Assembly: GCF_027484505.1 (NCBI RefSeq) | Contig: NZ_JAIXSV010000256.1 | Coordinates: 58,156-122,155 of the forward strand | Length of the DNA: 64,000 bases | Source of the DNA: Asticcacaulis sp. | Lineage (GTDB): Bacteria; Pseudomonadota; Alphaproteobacteria; Caulobacterales; Caulobacteraceae | Direction: 5' to 3' | Part shown: positions 33,099 to 41,705 of the stretch, piece by piece | Layout of the letters: every line of letters starts with the position of its first letter | Numbering within the stretch: position 1 is the stretch's first letter | Notes under the pieces: generated by a model | Seen by the model: only the letters and a program-made list of their open reading frames with translations | What the model was told of the DNA's origin: nothing | The model's database searches: none | Program-made: the position numbers and the translations under genes

Positions 33099-33875
33099 AT
33101 GACCCTGCCCCGAATCCTGCACCCACTCCTCGACCTGCCGAACATCCAGCACGGCTTTTTCACGCGGCTCGGCGGCGTCTCGCCCTTTCCTTACGAGTCG
33201 CTGAATGTCGGGCAGGGCTCCAAGGACACGCGCGACAATATCCTTGAAAACCGCCGCCGCGTCGCCGCCAGCTTTGGCCAGCCCGAAGCGCGTCTGCTCA
33301 ACTGTTATCAGGTGCATTCCAAAATCGCCGTGACGGTCGATGGCCCGTGGCCCACCGAAGACCGTCCGGAGGCCGATGGCCTGGTCACCACCGCCCCCGG
33401 CCTGATTCTGGGGGCTTTGTCAGCCGATTGTGCCCCCATCCTGTGGGCCGATCCGGTCAATGGCGTCGTCGGGGCCTGTCACGCGGGCTGGAAGGGTGCG
33501 CTGGGGGGCATGATCGAGGCCGAATACGCGGCGCTTCTGGCCAAGGGGGCCGAGGCCCGGCACCTTAGGGCCGTCATCGGCCCGTGCATAGCGCAGGCCT
33601 CTTATGAAGTTTCAGCTGACTACGAAGAAACCTTCTGCGCGCAGGATGCCGAAAGCGGCGCCTGCTTTATTCCCGGCAAGGCCGCCGACAAGCGCTATTT
33701 CGACCTGCCCGGCTTCTGCCTGATGCGACTGAAGCGGCTGGGCCTGACGCAGGTCGCGACCACGGGCCACGACACCTGCGCCGAAGAGGCCCTGTTCCAT
33801 TCCAACCGCCGCGGCTTCCTGCGGCAGGAGCCAGACTATGGCCGCCTGATCAGCGCCATCATGCTGCGCCCATGA
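33099..33875 (+). CDS. pgeF: Laccase-domain protein PgeF (YfiH family)
   Basis: Member of the multicopper-laccase-like YfiH family. It is described as a peptidoglycan-editing factor that removes mis-incorporated serine muropeptides, and homologues have purine nucleoside phosphorylase or oxidase activity. The 258-residue protein has GALSADCAPIL and GACHAGWKGAL, containing the zinc/copper ligands, and GPCIAQASYEV. ATG 33099 is the start that fits; the upstream frame reads through the repeat. It overlaps the next gene by 4 bp. Confidence 0.9.
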   Translation: MTLPRILHPLLDLPNIQHGFFTRLGGVSPFPYESLNVGQGSKDTRDNILENRRRVAASFGQPEARLLNCYQVHSKIAVTVDGPWPTEDRPEADGLVTTAPGLILGALSADCAPILWADPVNGVVGACHAGWKGALGGMIEAEYAALLAKGAEARHLRAVIGPCIAQASYEVSADYEETFCAQDAESGACFIPGKAADKRYFDLPGFCLMRLKRLGLTQVATTGHDTCAEEALFHSNRRGFLRQEPDYGRLISAIMLRP

Positions 33876-34231
33876 CACGCTCAGCGGAAGACATCGTCAA
33901 AGGGCAGCTCGACGCCTATAATGCGAAGGACGTGAACAGGTTTTTGTCCTTTTGGGCCGAAGATGCCGAAATCTACGCCCATCCACAGACCCTGCTGGCC
34001 AAGGGACATAGGGCTATTGGTGATCGCCACCTGATCCGCTTTCAGGAACCGGACCTTTACGCCCATCTCATCAGCCGCAGCGTGATCGGCACCTTCGTTA
34101 TCGACACCGAATCCGTCACCCGCAATTTTCCGGAGGGTATGCGGCGTGTCGATGTGGTCGGCATCTACGAAATCGAGGGTGAAACGATTAAGCGCGCATG
34201 GTTCATCATGGGCACGCCAAGAGAGCCGTAA
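33872..34231 (+). CDS. Nuclear transport factor 2-like / SnoaL-like protein
   Basis: A 119-residue cone-shaped-barrel protein with the family start AEDIVKGQLDAYNAKDVNRFLSF followed by WAEDAEIYAHP and the late strand VVGIYEIEGETIKRAWFIMG. Such proteins are small enzymes or binding proteins; the substrate is unknown. Its ATGA start overlaps the pgeF stop, so it is translationally coupled to that gene. Confidence 0.8.
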   Translation: MTRSAEDIVKGQLDAYNAKDVNRFLSFWAEDAEIYAHPQTLLAKGHRAIGDRHLIRFQEPDLYAHLISRSVIGTFVIDTESVTRNFPEGMRRVDVVGIYEIEGETIKRAWFIMGTPREP

Positions 34232-34352
34232 ATCCAGCGAGAATTTTAAGGATTTGCGACGAATCGGGCTTGCCCCAAAGATCGCACCTGTTAAAAGCCG
34301 CCGCATGTAAAACACGCACGTGTTTCCCACCCTGCCGCCCCACAGGTTCCCC

Positions 34353-35288
34353 ATGAAATTGCTATCGGCCAATTCCAACCGACTGCTGGCTCAGGCCATC
34401 GGCGACTATCTCGACATGCCCCTGACCAAGGCCCGCATCGAACGGTTCGCCGACAAGGAAATCTTCGTCACCATCGACGAAAACGTGCGCGGTGAGGATG
34501 TATTTGTCATTCAGTCCACCAGCTATCCGGCCAATGACAACCTGATGGAACTGCTGATCTGCATCGATGCCCTGACGCGGGCTTCGGCCAAGCGCATCAC
34601 TGCCGTCATCCCCTATTTCGGCTATGCCCGTCAGGACCGTAAGACCGGCGGACGCACCCCGATTTCGGCCAAGTTGGTGGCCAATCTGATCGTGCGCGCC
34701 GGGGCGCACCGCGTCCTGACCATGGACCTGCACGCCGGTCAGATTCAGGGCTTTTTCGACATCCCGACCGACAACCTTGTGGCCATCCCCTTCATGGCCA
34801 AGGACATCAAGGCCAACTACACCAACGCCCATGAAATCATGGTGGTGTCGCCGGACGTCGGCGGCGTGGTGCGCGCCCGCGCGTTGGCGGATCGTCTGGG
34901 CGGTGATCTGGCCATCGTGGACAAGCGCCGTCCGCGCGCTGGCGAATCCGAAGTGATGAACATCATCGGGGACGTGACCGGCCGCAACTGCATCCTGTTC
35001 GACGATATCGTCGATTCCGGCGGCACGCTGGTCAACGCCGCCAAGGCGCTAATTGATCGCGGTGCCACCTCGGTCTCCGCCTATATCAGCCACGGCGTGC
35101 TGTCGGGCAAGGCGATGGAGCGCGTGGAGACTTCGGTGCTCAAAGAACTGGTAATCACCGACTCGATCGAAGCGCCGGAGCATGTCCGTAACCACCCCAA
35201 GGTGCGTATCGTCGGCGTCGCTCCGCTGATCGGCGAGGCGATCCGCCGCATCGCCAACGAAGAGTCTGTTTCCAAACTCTTTGACTAA
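34353..35288 (+). CDS. prs: Ribose-phosphate pyrophosphokinase
   Basis: Makes PRPP from ribose 5-phosphate and ATP for purine, pyrimidine, histidine and tryptophan synthesis. The 311-residue enzyme has [20 protein letters not shown], the ATP-binding [27 protein letters not shown] and the PRPP loop [19 protein letters not shown] 34353 starts at the conserved [10 protein letters not shown]; an earlier in-frame start at 34320 is not conserved. It ends at an intrinsic terminator. Confidence 0.96.
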   Translation: MKLLSANSNRLLAQAIGDYLDMPLTKARIERFADKEIFVTIDENVRGEDVFVIQSTSYPANDNLMELLICIDALTRASAKRITAVIPYFGYARQDRKTGGRTPISAKLVANLIVRAGAHRVLTMDLHAGQIQGFFDIPTDNLVAIPFMAKDIKANYTNAHEIMVVSPDVGGVVRARALADRLGGDLAIVDKRRPRAGESEVMNIIGDVTGRNCILFDDIVDSGGTLVNAAKALIDRGATSVSAYISHGVLSGKAMERVETSVLKELVITDSIEAPEHVRNHPKVRIVGVAPLIGEAIRRIANEESVSKLFD

Positions 35289-35301
35289 GCTCCCGACCAA
35301 A

Positions 35302-35330
35302 AGGCATCCTTCCGGATGCCTCTTTTATTT
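35302..35330 (+). terminator. Rho-independent terminator of prs
   Basis: AGGCATCC (35302-35309), loop TTCC, GGATGCCT (35314-35321), then CTTTTATTTT. It lies 13 bp after the prs stop codon. Confidence 0.93.
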
Positions 35331-35687
35331 TCCATTAGGCCAATATTAACCGTGAGGAGGGCCACACCTCTCACGGAAATGTTATTTTCGTTTCGGCGCG
35401 ACTCAGGGGCCGCCGCGAGCGAAAAAGCCATATTTTTGGCGCTTTTATGAGGACTTCTGCTGGCAGTTGAATTATTCCTGACAGCCTTGTGATCGGCCGT
35501 TTTGCCAGTATCATGCCCTCGCCGTCCGGTGGGAAATGCCGCCCGCTCAGAGTACCTGACATAAGAAACAGATGCGGAAGCTTGGCCGCACGACTTTCTG
35601 TTTGTCTGCGCCCTGGGGTTTGCGCCCCGTCAACCGACGTCTCGTATATTGCCCGCCGTTCCGGGCATCCGTATTGGGGAGTTTAGT
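35331..35687. other. 357-bp gap between prs and the lipoprotein gene
   Basis: No credible gene. It contains an inverted repeat CCGTGAG (35350-35356) with CTCACGG (35370-35376) and an AT-rich stretch to about 35500. The lipoprotein leader ends in GGGGAG at 35677-35682. A promoter is expected here, but no box is convincing. Confidence 0.5.
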
Positions 35688-36938
35688 ATGAAATTCACGA
35701 CCGGAACCGGCCGCAGGCCGCTCTTCTTGGCCGTCACCGCGTCGATTATGGCCCTTAGCCTGGCCGCCTGTCAGACCGACGCGCCACCGCCCGCACCTCC
35801 CCCGCCGCCACCCGCGCCTGCTGGGCCGCCCGTGTCGCTGGCTCCGGCCATTTCCGATGCCGCCTCGGTCTATGTCACTTATGTCGAACAGGCGCGTGGC
35901 ATGAGCCCGGATTTCAACGACGCCTCTATGGTGCAGGCCAAGCTGAGCCAGGGCGCTTCCTATGAGCCGAAGCAACTGGCGCGCGGGGCTATCGCCTATG
36001 CCGCCATCGTCGCCATGCAGGAACCGGCCTTCCGCTCGCAACTGCGCGCCTATGCCTCCGACGACGCGGCGCGTCAGGAACTGGTGAACAAGCTGTTCAG
36101 CAATCCAGCCTACGCGGCGGGCATCCCCGGTGCCAATATCGCCGCCCGTCGCGTTATCCTGGCCCTGTCTTCGGACGGCGAAATGCTCTACGCCAAGGGT
36201 ACGGCGATGAAGCAAGCCGCCTATTCGATCCAGAAACAGGCCTGGTCCAAGGGCGTGCTGAGCGATCCGGCGGGCCGTCTGGCCGCCACCAAGCTGTCGT
36301 CCTCGACCAGCCGTGGCGTCGCCAGCGATGAAAGCGCTCGACTGCTGACCGCAGCCCTGACCGGTAAGGGCCTGACTACGCGCGCCAGCACGGGCACGGC
36401 GACCGCCGAAGCCGCCGCCTATAACGCGACCGCAGCGACCAGCACCCCGGCTCAGCCGCTCAGCACTACGGGCACCACCCCGGTGTCCTTCGATCAGGAA
36501 ACCCTGTTCAACACGCCCTATACCTATGGCGTGAATCGGGCGCTCGCCATCGCTGCCATCTCCATTCTGGGTGAAGGGACCGGCCCCAACGAAGCCGCCG
36601 TCGTGGCCCTGCTGAACGAGCAGCAGTCGCCGCGCTGCCTCGGCGAATCAAAGCTGAATCTTAATCAGTGTCTGGCCGCCTCGCGCTTCCACTTTGATGA
36701 TGTGTTCTGCGTTGGGCAGCACATCATGATGGATACGGGTAACTGCATCGGCGAACTGTCTTCGAACGCGCTCAACCTGTCGCCGGACCGCGAGGTCAAG
36801 CTGCGGGCCGACGGCACCGAAGAGTTGAGGTACGCCAACGCCAAGCCGTACATCAAGCCAGAACCGGTCAAGAAAACGTCGTCCAAGAAGACTTCGACGA
36901 AAAAGACCACCGCGCCGGCCAAGAAGAAGACGTCCTGA
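35688..36938 (+). CDS. Large lipoprotein of unknown function with Lys-rich tail
   Basis: A 416-residue protein with a lipoprotein signal (MALSLAAC, cysteine at residue 28). After the cysteine comes a proline-rich stretch (PPPAPPPPPPAPAGPP), then a helical, Ala-rich domain to about 210. A low-complexity Thr/Ala linker runs to about 260, a Cys-containing domain (CLGESKLNLNQCLAASRFHF) follows, and the C-terminal tail is made of KKTSSKKTS-like repeats. I recognise no family. The basic tail could bind an anionic cell-envelope polymer (inference). ATG 35688 follows GGGGAG. It lies between the prs terminator and rplY and appears monocistronic. Confidence 0.8.
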   Translation: MKFTTGTGRRPLFLAVTASIMALSLAACQTDAPPPAPPPPPPAPAGPPVSLAPAISDAASVYVTYVEQARGMSPDFNDASMVQAKLSQGASYEPKQLARGAIAYAAIVAMQEPAFRSQLRAYASDDAARQELVNKLFSNPAYAAGIPGANIAARRVILALSSDGEMLYAKGTAMKQAAYSIQKQAWSKGVLSDPAGRLAATKLSSSTSRGVASDESARLLTAALTGKGLTTRASTGTATAEAAAYNATAATSTPAQPLSTTGTTPVSFDQETLFNTPYTYGVNRALAIAAISILGEGTGPNEAAVVALLNEQQSPRCLGESKLNLNQCLAASRFHFDDVFCVGQHIMMDTGNCIGELSSNALNLSPDREVKLRADGTEELRYANAKPYIKPEPVKKTSSKKTSTKKTTAPAKKKTS

Positions 36939-37260
36939 CCGGACAGGGGGGAGGCAACTTCCCCTGTGCCATCTGCTGTTATATTGAAAATCCTCCAAGG
37001 GCTTACCTCGACGCCCGTGGGGGATTTTCGGCTTTATGAGGGTTACCGTCTGAAAAACCCGGCCTTGAGCAGGAAAAAGCCGATTTTTCCGCTTTCTGAC
37101 CAGTTGCGTATCGGGACGTTAGCGTGTATCTACGCGCCCTCTTGAGATTTTCGGGGTCTCCCCACGCCGTGTCCATTGTGTTGCCCGCGCCTCCCTTACG
37201 GAGGTTTCAGAGGGCGGGCATTGAAACTGACGCGGCGCATTTTGTTTGAGGAACAGGCTA
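36939..37260. other. 322-bp gap with 3' hairpins and the rplY leader
   Basis: Just after the lipoprotein stop, ACAGGGG (36943-36949) pairs with CCCCTGT (36961-36967). A longer hairpin follows at 36986-37029. Nearer rplY, CCTCC...GGAGG (about 37192-37205) forms a short stem in the probable leader. No gene is supported. Confidence 0.5.
36986..37035 (+). terminator. Terminator-like hairpin after the lipoprotein gene
   Basis: GAAAATCC (36986-36993) pairs with GGATTTTC (37022-37029), with an inner GGGC/GCCC stem, followed by GGCTTT. A weak or factor-dependent terminator. Confidence 0.6.
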
Positions 37261-37854
37261 ATGGCCGATATCGTACTAGACGTTGAAATCCGTGAGCGCA
37301 CCGGCACCGGCGGCGCCCGCGCCACCCGCAATGAAGGCAAGGTTCCGGGCATCCTGTACGGTGGTGACAAGGCTCCGGTGGCTATCGCCGTGAAGCTCAA
37401 CGAATTCCGCAAGGCGCTCTACACGGGCAAGCTGGCCGGTCACCTCGTCACGCTGAAGTACGGCGAAGAAACCCAGAAGGTCATCGCTAAGGCGATCGAC
37501 TTCCATCCGGTCACCGATGTGCCGGTTCACTTCGACCTGTATCGCGTCGATGAAACCCAGACCATCAAGATCAACGTGCCGGTTCACTTTAAGAACCACG
37601 AAGCCTCGCCAGGCATGAAAAAGGGCGGCGCCCTGACCGTGGCCTTCCACGAGCTGGAAATCCAAGTTCCCGCCGGTCACATCCCGGAAGACGTCGTGGT
37701 TGACCTGTCGGGTCTCGACATCGGCGCTTCGGTGCATGTCGGCGATCTGAACCTCCCGTCGGACGTCACCACCGTTCAGGGCAAGGACGTCGTGATCGCT
37801 TCGATCACCGCCTCGGCCGCTGAAAAGAGCGAAGAAGCTTCCGCCGAAGCCTGA
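37261..37854 (+). CDS. rplY: 50S ribosomal protein bL25, long (Ctc) form
   Basis: Binds 5S rRNA in the large subunit. The 197-residue product has the L25 domain (residues 1-95, VRERTGTGGARATRNEGKVP-like start and VTDVPVHFDLYRVDE) and the C-terminal TL5/Ctc domain (KINVPVHFKNHEASPGMKKG). It ends in an acidic Ala/Glu tail. ATG 37261 follows GAGGAACAGG; an in-frame codon at 37246 is less likely. It precedes pth, the usual rplY-pth neighbourhood, but a strong terminator separates them. Confidence 0.95.
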   Translation: MADIVLDVEIRERTGTGGARATRNEGKVPGILYGGDKAPVAIAVKLNEFRKALYTGKLAGHLVTLKYGEETQKVIAKAIDFHPVTDVPVHFDLYRVDETQTIKINVPVHFKNHEASPGMKKGGALTVAFHELEIQVPAGHIPEDVVVDLSGLDIGASVHVGDLNLPSDVTTVQGKDVVIASITASAAEKSEEASAEA

Positions 37855-37880
37855 TAAGGGCTTTTACACGGAATAGGATA

Positions 37881-37918
37881 AAGCCCTGTCCTTACCCTAA
37901 GGACAGGGCTTATTTCTG
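37881..37918 (+). terminator. Rho-independent terminator of rplY
   Basis: AAGCCCTGTCCTTA (37881-37894), loop CCC, TAAGGACAGGGCTT (37898-37911): a perfect 14-bp stem followed by ATTTCTG. It lies 26 bp after the rplY stop. Confidence 0.88.
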
Positions 37919-38037
37919 TGTGCAACCCGACGATTCCGCTCCGGGTCTGTGCATTTCGGCATGTTCGTTCTGCCATTTTTTTGATTAGATCACCGTTCAT
38001 TGAGTACGGAATCGATTTGAGCTGATCGGAGCCCGCC

Positions 38038-38646
38038 TTGTTTCTTGTCGTTGGTCTTGGCAATCCAGGTACGCAATATGCGAAGAACCGGCACAATATC
38101 GGCTTCATGTTTATTGATCGCCTGATCGACGGGCCCAGCTTCGGTCCGGTGCGCAAAAAATTTCAGTCCGAAGTCTCCGAAGGGAGCGTGGATACGCCCA
38201 AGGGACCTGCGAAAATACTGGCCATGAAGCCGCAAACCTTCATGAACCTGTCCGGCAATGCGGTTCTGGAAGCGGCGACCTTCTACAAGATCAAGCCTGA
38301 CCATATCCTTGTATTTCATGATGAACTGGATCTGGCTCCGGGGCGCTTCCGGCTGAAAATGGGCGGTGGCCATGCGGGCCATAATGGTTTACGCTCCATT
38401 ATGGGACATCTGGGGCCGAACTTTGTGCGCGGGCGCATGGGGATCGGGCACCCCGGACAAAAGGAACTGGTACATAGCTGGGTCTTATCGGACTTCTACA
38501 AGGCCGAGGACTGGGTTGAGCGTTTGTGCGACGCCTGCGTCAAGGCGCTACCTCTGGCGCTCTTGGGGGAAAGTGAAAAATACATGACCGAAGTGATGCG
38601 TTTGAGCCCGGCTCCGAAATTCGATCCTAAAAAAGTCGTTCAGTAG
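38038..38646 (+). CDS. pth: Peptidyl-tRNA hydrolase (TTG start)
   Basis: Releases tRNA from peptidyl-tRNAs that drop off the ribosome. The 202-residue protein begins FLVVGLGNPGTQYAKNRHNIG, with catalytic H20 and binding N10. It also has KPQTFMNLSG, FHDELDLAPGRFRLK and GGHAGHNGLRSI. An in-frame TGA lies at 38023-38025, and the first in-frame ATG (38104) would remove N10 and H20, so the TTG at 38038, with GGAG 7 bp upstream, must be the start. It is followed 18 bp later by a glycosyltransferase gene. Confidence 0.95.
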   Translation: MFLVVGLGNPGTQYAKNRHNIGFMFIDRLIDGPSFGPVRKKFQSEVSEGSVDTPKGPAKILAMKPQTFMNLSGNAVLEAATFYKIKPDHILVFHDELDLAPGRFRLKMGGGHAGHNGLRSIMGHLGPNFVRGRMGIGHPGQKELVHSWVLSDFYKAEDWVERLCDACVKALPLALLGESEKYMTEVMRLSPAPKFDPKKVVQ

Positions 38647-38664
38647 GATTCAAAAGGTTAGACG

Positions 38665-39954
38665 ATGCCGACCGCGCCTCAAATCGTTCTGACGACCTTT
38701 GGTTCGCTGGGGGATCTGCATCCCTTCATGGCGTTGGGCCTTGCGCTGAAACGTCGTGGGGTCAGCGTCGTGCTGGCCTCTCACCCCGATTATGAAGGTA
38801 AGGTCGAAGCCGCCGGGTTGAAATTCCTCGCCTGTGGCCCCAGCATGGAAACCTATCGCCAGAATCTGGGCATCGACGCCGCGCAGATCATCCGCCACTT
38901 CTCACAGGACCACGGCTTCATGCTGAAGCACCTCGTGGCCCCCTATATAGAACAGGGCCTGTCCGAGCTTCGCCCCATTGTGCGGCAGGCCGATCTGGTC
39001 GTCTCCTCCTCCTACGCCTATACGGCGCATCTGGCGGCGCGCCTCGAAGGCCGGCCCTTCTCTACCGTTGCCCTGCAACCGGCCGTCATGCTGTCGGCCT
39101 ATGATCCGCCCAAGCTGAAGGACGCGCCTCTGGTGCTGTCGCCGCGCACCGAGCTGGGCCGGCAATATAACCGCGCCATCTTCTGGATCGGCGAAAAGAA
39201 GCTGTCGGGCTGCCTCGCCCCTATCCGCGCCATCTATGCCAAGTACGGCGTAAATATGGAAATCAGCCTGGGCGGCGTGCAGTCGGATCAGATGACGCTG
39301 GGCCTCTATTCGCCCCTCATCGGCGACGTAGCCCCGGACTTTCCGCCGCATACCGAGATCGTCGGCTTCCCCTTCTTCGATTCCGAAGACGGCCGCCGCA
39401 GCGAACTGCCGCCGCAGCTGGAGGCCTTCCTGTCTGCCGGTCAGGCCCCGCTGGTCTTCAGTCTGGGGTCCACGGCGGTCTATGACGGTGAAGACTTCTA
39501 CCGCACCGCTGTCAAGGCGGCGAAGGCGCTGCGTCAGCGCGCCGTGCTGCTGGTCGGCGGGCAAAGCCCGCTGCTCAATGACGACTTTGGGCCGGATATT
39601 CTCTGCGTCCCCTACGCGCCGCACTCGCTGCTGATGCCGCGCGCGCGTGTCAATATTCACCACGGTGGCATAGGCTCCACGGCTCAGGCCCTGCGCGCCG
39701 GGCGTCCGCAACTGGTTACGCCGGTCTTTGGCGATCAGTTCGACAATGGCCGCCGTATCGAGCGTCTGGGGGCCGGCCTGTCGATCACCTTCGACCGTTG
39801 GCACAAACATTCGGCCATTCGTCTGCTGGATCGTCTGCTGTCTGACCCAAGCTTTCCCCATAAGGCCGAAGCCGCTTCCGCCGTTGTGTCGCAGGAAGAC
39901 GGGGCCGAACGCGCTGCCGAGCGCCTGATGCAAAGCCTGCCGGTGACGGTTTAA
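38665..39954 (+). CDS. UGT/GT28-like glycosyltransferase
   Basis: A 429-residue GT-B fold glycosyltransferase. The N-terminal acceptor domain begins VLTTFGSLGDLHPFMALGLALKRRG, and the C-terminal nucleotide-sugar site is NIHHGGIGSTAQALRAGRPQ followed by VTPVFGDQFDNGRRIERLG. Such enzymes glycosylate lipids, carotenoids, sterols or other small molecules; the acceptor is unknown here. It follows pth by 18 bp and is probably co-transcribed with it. Its stop codon is followed at once by a hairpin of the CACGG-loop family. Confidence 0.88.
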   Translation: MPTAPQIVLTTFGSLGDLHPFMALGLALKRRGVSVVLASHPDYEGKVEAAGLKFLACGPSMETYRQNLGIDAAQIIRHFSQDHGFMLKHLVAPYIEQGLSELRPIVRQADLVVSSSYAYTAHLAARLEGRPFSTVALQPAVMLSAYDPPKLKDAPLVLSPRTELGRQYNRAIFWIGEKKLSGCLAPIRAIYAKYGVNMEISLGGVQSDQMTLGLYSPLIGDVAPDFPPHTEIVGFPFFDSEDGRRSELPPQLEAFLSAGQAPLVFSLGSTAVYDGEDFYRTAVKAAKALRQRAVLLVGGQSPLLNDDFGPDILCVPYAPHSLLMPRARVNIHHGGIGSTAQALRAGRPQLVTPVFGDQFDNGRRIERLGAGLSITFDRWHKHSAIRLLDRLLSDPSFPHKAEAASAVVSQEDGAERAAERLMQSLPVTV

Positions 39955-39957
39955 GAC

Positions 39958-39978
39958 GAAGGGGGCACGGCCCCCTTC
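39958..39978 (+). terminator. 3'-end hairpin family, copy after the glycosyltransferase gene
   Basis: GAAGGGGG-cacgg-CCCCCTTC is a perfect 8-bp stem with the same CACGG loop found after the GntR and ychF genes. It starts three bases after the stop codon and lacks a T-tract. It lies between converging genes. Confidence 0.65.
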
Positions 39979-39992
39979 GCCCCGTGACCCGC

Positions 39993-41570
39993 CTATACCT
40001 TTCGCAGATCGAGGTCCTGATAGTCGAAGCTGAAATCGGCCAACGGTGAATAGGCCACCAGCTTCATACCCACGACCTGACCGTCCTTCATCTCGAACGT
40101 GACCACAGCGTCCTCGCCCCAGCCGATCGGGAAGCGCGTGCGGAAAACGTCCGGTCCGAACACCTCCAGCGGCCCTTTCAGGCGCGGCGTGCGGGTGAAA
40201 TCCAGCATCAGACGCGCCGTCTTACCCTTTCCACTCACCGCCACCGTCACGTCGCCATACCACGCATCCCGATAGGTGCCCGCATAGGCCGAAAGCGGCA
40301 GTGACGGCCCGCCCGGTTGCGCCTTGGGTGCATCGGCCAGCGCCTTGTCGGCTGCCTTGGTCGTGCCTTCGGCCGCCGCCTTGAGCCAGTCAAAGGTCGG
40401 CGCGCCAATGAGCAGGTCGAGAATGGCGTTGCGAATCTGCCCGCTCGCCCCGTCCTCGACATTGGTATAGACGGCGACCGCTATGCCCTTTTCCGGCAAC
40501 AGGGCCTGCTGCGTCACCTGCCCGACCAGCCCGCCGGAGTGCGACACCAGACGCAAGCCGCGATAATCCTGAATGAACCAGCCCAGACCATAGGTGCGGA
40601 ACAGCGCCGCGGTCGGCATTTCCGGCGTCGGCCCCGCTCCGGCCCCGACCATCGTGTTGGGCTTCCACATTTCGCGCGACGAGGCCTCGGAAAACAGCCG
40701 CTGACCATTGGGCATCACGCCCTTTTTCAGTTGCGTATGCAGCCACGGCAATATGCCCGTCACGCTGGTGACCAGCCCGGCCGCCGGTGAAAAGGACAGC
40801 GTCTCTTCGGGCAAGACCACCTTATAGTCGCCCATACCGCGCAGCGGGCCGGTCAGACGCGCGTGCCGCCCGGCCACGTTGTTCCCCGTCACATTGGGCC
40901 AGCCCAGCACCGTATCGGCCATGCCCAGCGGCGTCAGCAGACGCTCAGTCACAAAGCGCTCATAGGTCTGGCCCGACACCCGCTCGATGACCAGACCGGC
41001 GATGGTGAACATGACATTGTTATAGGCATAGCCGGACCGGAACGGATATTGCGGTTTGAGGAACTGTACGCCCTTAAGCTGATCCTCGCGCGTATGGTCC
41101 GACTCCGGGAACAGCATCAGGTCGCCCTGCCCCAGACCCAGACCCGCCCTGTGCGACAGCAGATCCCGCACCGTCACCAGTGGCGTCAGGGTCGCATCGT
41201 ACATTTTAAACTCAGGGATATAACGCACGACCGGCGCGTCCCATTCGACCTTTTTCTCTTCGACCAGCAGGGCCAGAGCCGCCGCCGTAAAGGCCTTGGT
41301 ATTGGAGGCGACGCCGAACTGCGTATGCTCATCGACCTTGTCCGGCTTACCCAGCGTGCGGACGCCATAGCCCTTCACATAGTCAGGCTGACCGGGCCGG
41401 ATGACCGCCACGGCGACACCCGGCAGAGCGAACTTCGCCATAAAGGCTTCGACAATGGCGTCGATCTGCGCGGTATCAGACGTCTGCGCAAAGGCCGGCA
41501 GGGCCGCCGCCGCGGCAAGGCCTGCGCTAAGGGTAAGAAACGAACGGCGGTCGGTGCGCAGCATGGTCAT
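39993..41570 (-). CDS. Exported serine hydrolase, beta-lactamase/penicillin-binding-protein-like
   Basis: A 525-residue hydrolase of the class C beta-lactamase/esterase fold. The signal peptide (RRSFLTLSAGLAAAAALPAFA) ends near residue 28. The catalytic SxxK is S89-N-T-K92, YAYN near residue 184 supplies the tyrosine, and the third motif is HSG. The C-terminal 120 residues (YAGTYRDAWYGDVTVAVSGK) match the DUF3471-type beta domain found on D-aminopeptidase and esterase-like members. Substrate is unknown. Start codons at 41570 or two residues later (41564) are equivalent. Confidence 0.87.
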   Translation of the reverse strand: MTMLRTDRRSFLTLSAGLAAAAALPAFAQTSDTAQIDAIVEAFMAKFALPGVAVAVIRPGQPDYVKGYGVRTLGKPDKVDEHTQFGVASNTKAFTAAALALLVEEKKVEWDAPVVRYIPEFKMYDATLTPLVTVRDLLSHRAGLGLGQGDLMLFPESDHTREDQLKGVQFLKPQYPFRSGYAYNNVMFTIAGLVIERVSGQTYERFVTERLLTPLGMADTVLGWPNVTGNNVAGRHARLTGPLRGMGDYKVVLPEETLSFSPAAGLVTSVTGILPWLHTQLKKGVMPNGQRLFSEASSREMWKPNTMVGAGAGPTPEMPTAALFRTYGLGWFIQDYRGLRLVSHSGGLVGQVTQQALLPEKGIAVAVYTNVEDGASGQIRNAILDLLIGAPTFDWLKAAAEGTTKAADKALADAPKAQPGGPSLPLSAYAGTYRDAWYGDVTVAVSGKGKTARLMLDFTRTPRLKGPLEVFGPDVFRTRFPIGWGEDAVVTFEMKDGQVVGMKLVAYSPLADFSFDYQDLDLRKV

Positions 41571-41705
41571 ATCCTTGCAATAGATACCTTACCCTATCGC
41601 GCCCGCTTTTGATTACGCAAGCATATCCGTTTCTAAAACACTGGCCTTGCCGGGGAAAATGCGTTAGGCAGCGGGCCAATTTCTCTCTTCTCCGCTTGGA
41701 ATCCC

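Noticed and set aside
38902..39933. A 343-codon minus-strand frame opposite the glycosyltransferase
   Set aside because: Antisense shadow with no recognisable features.
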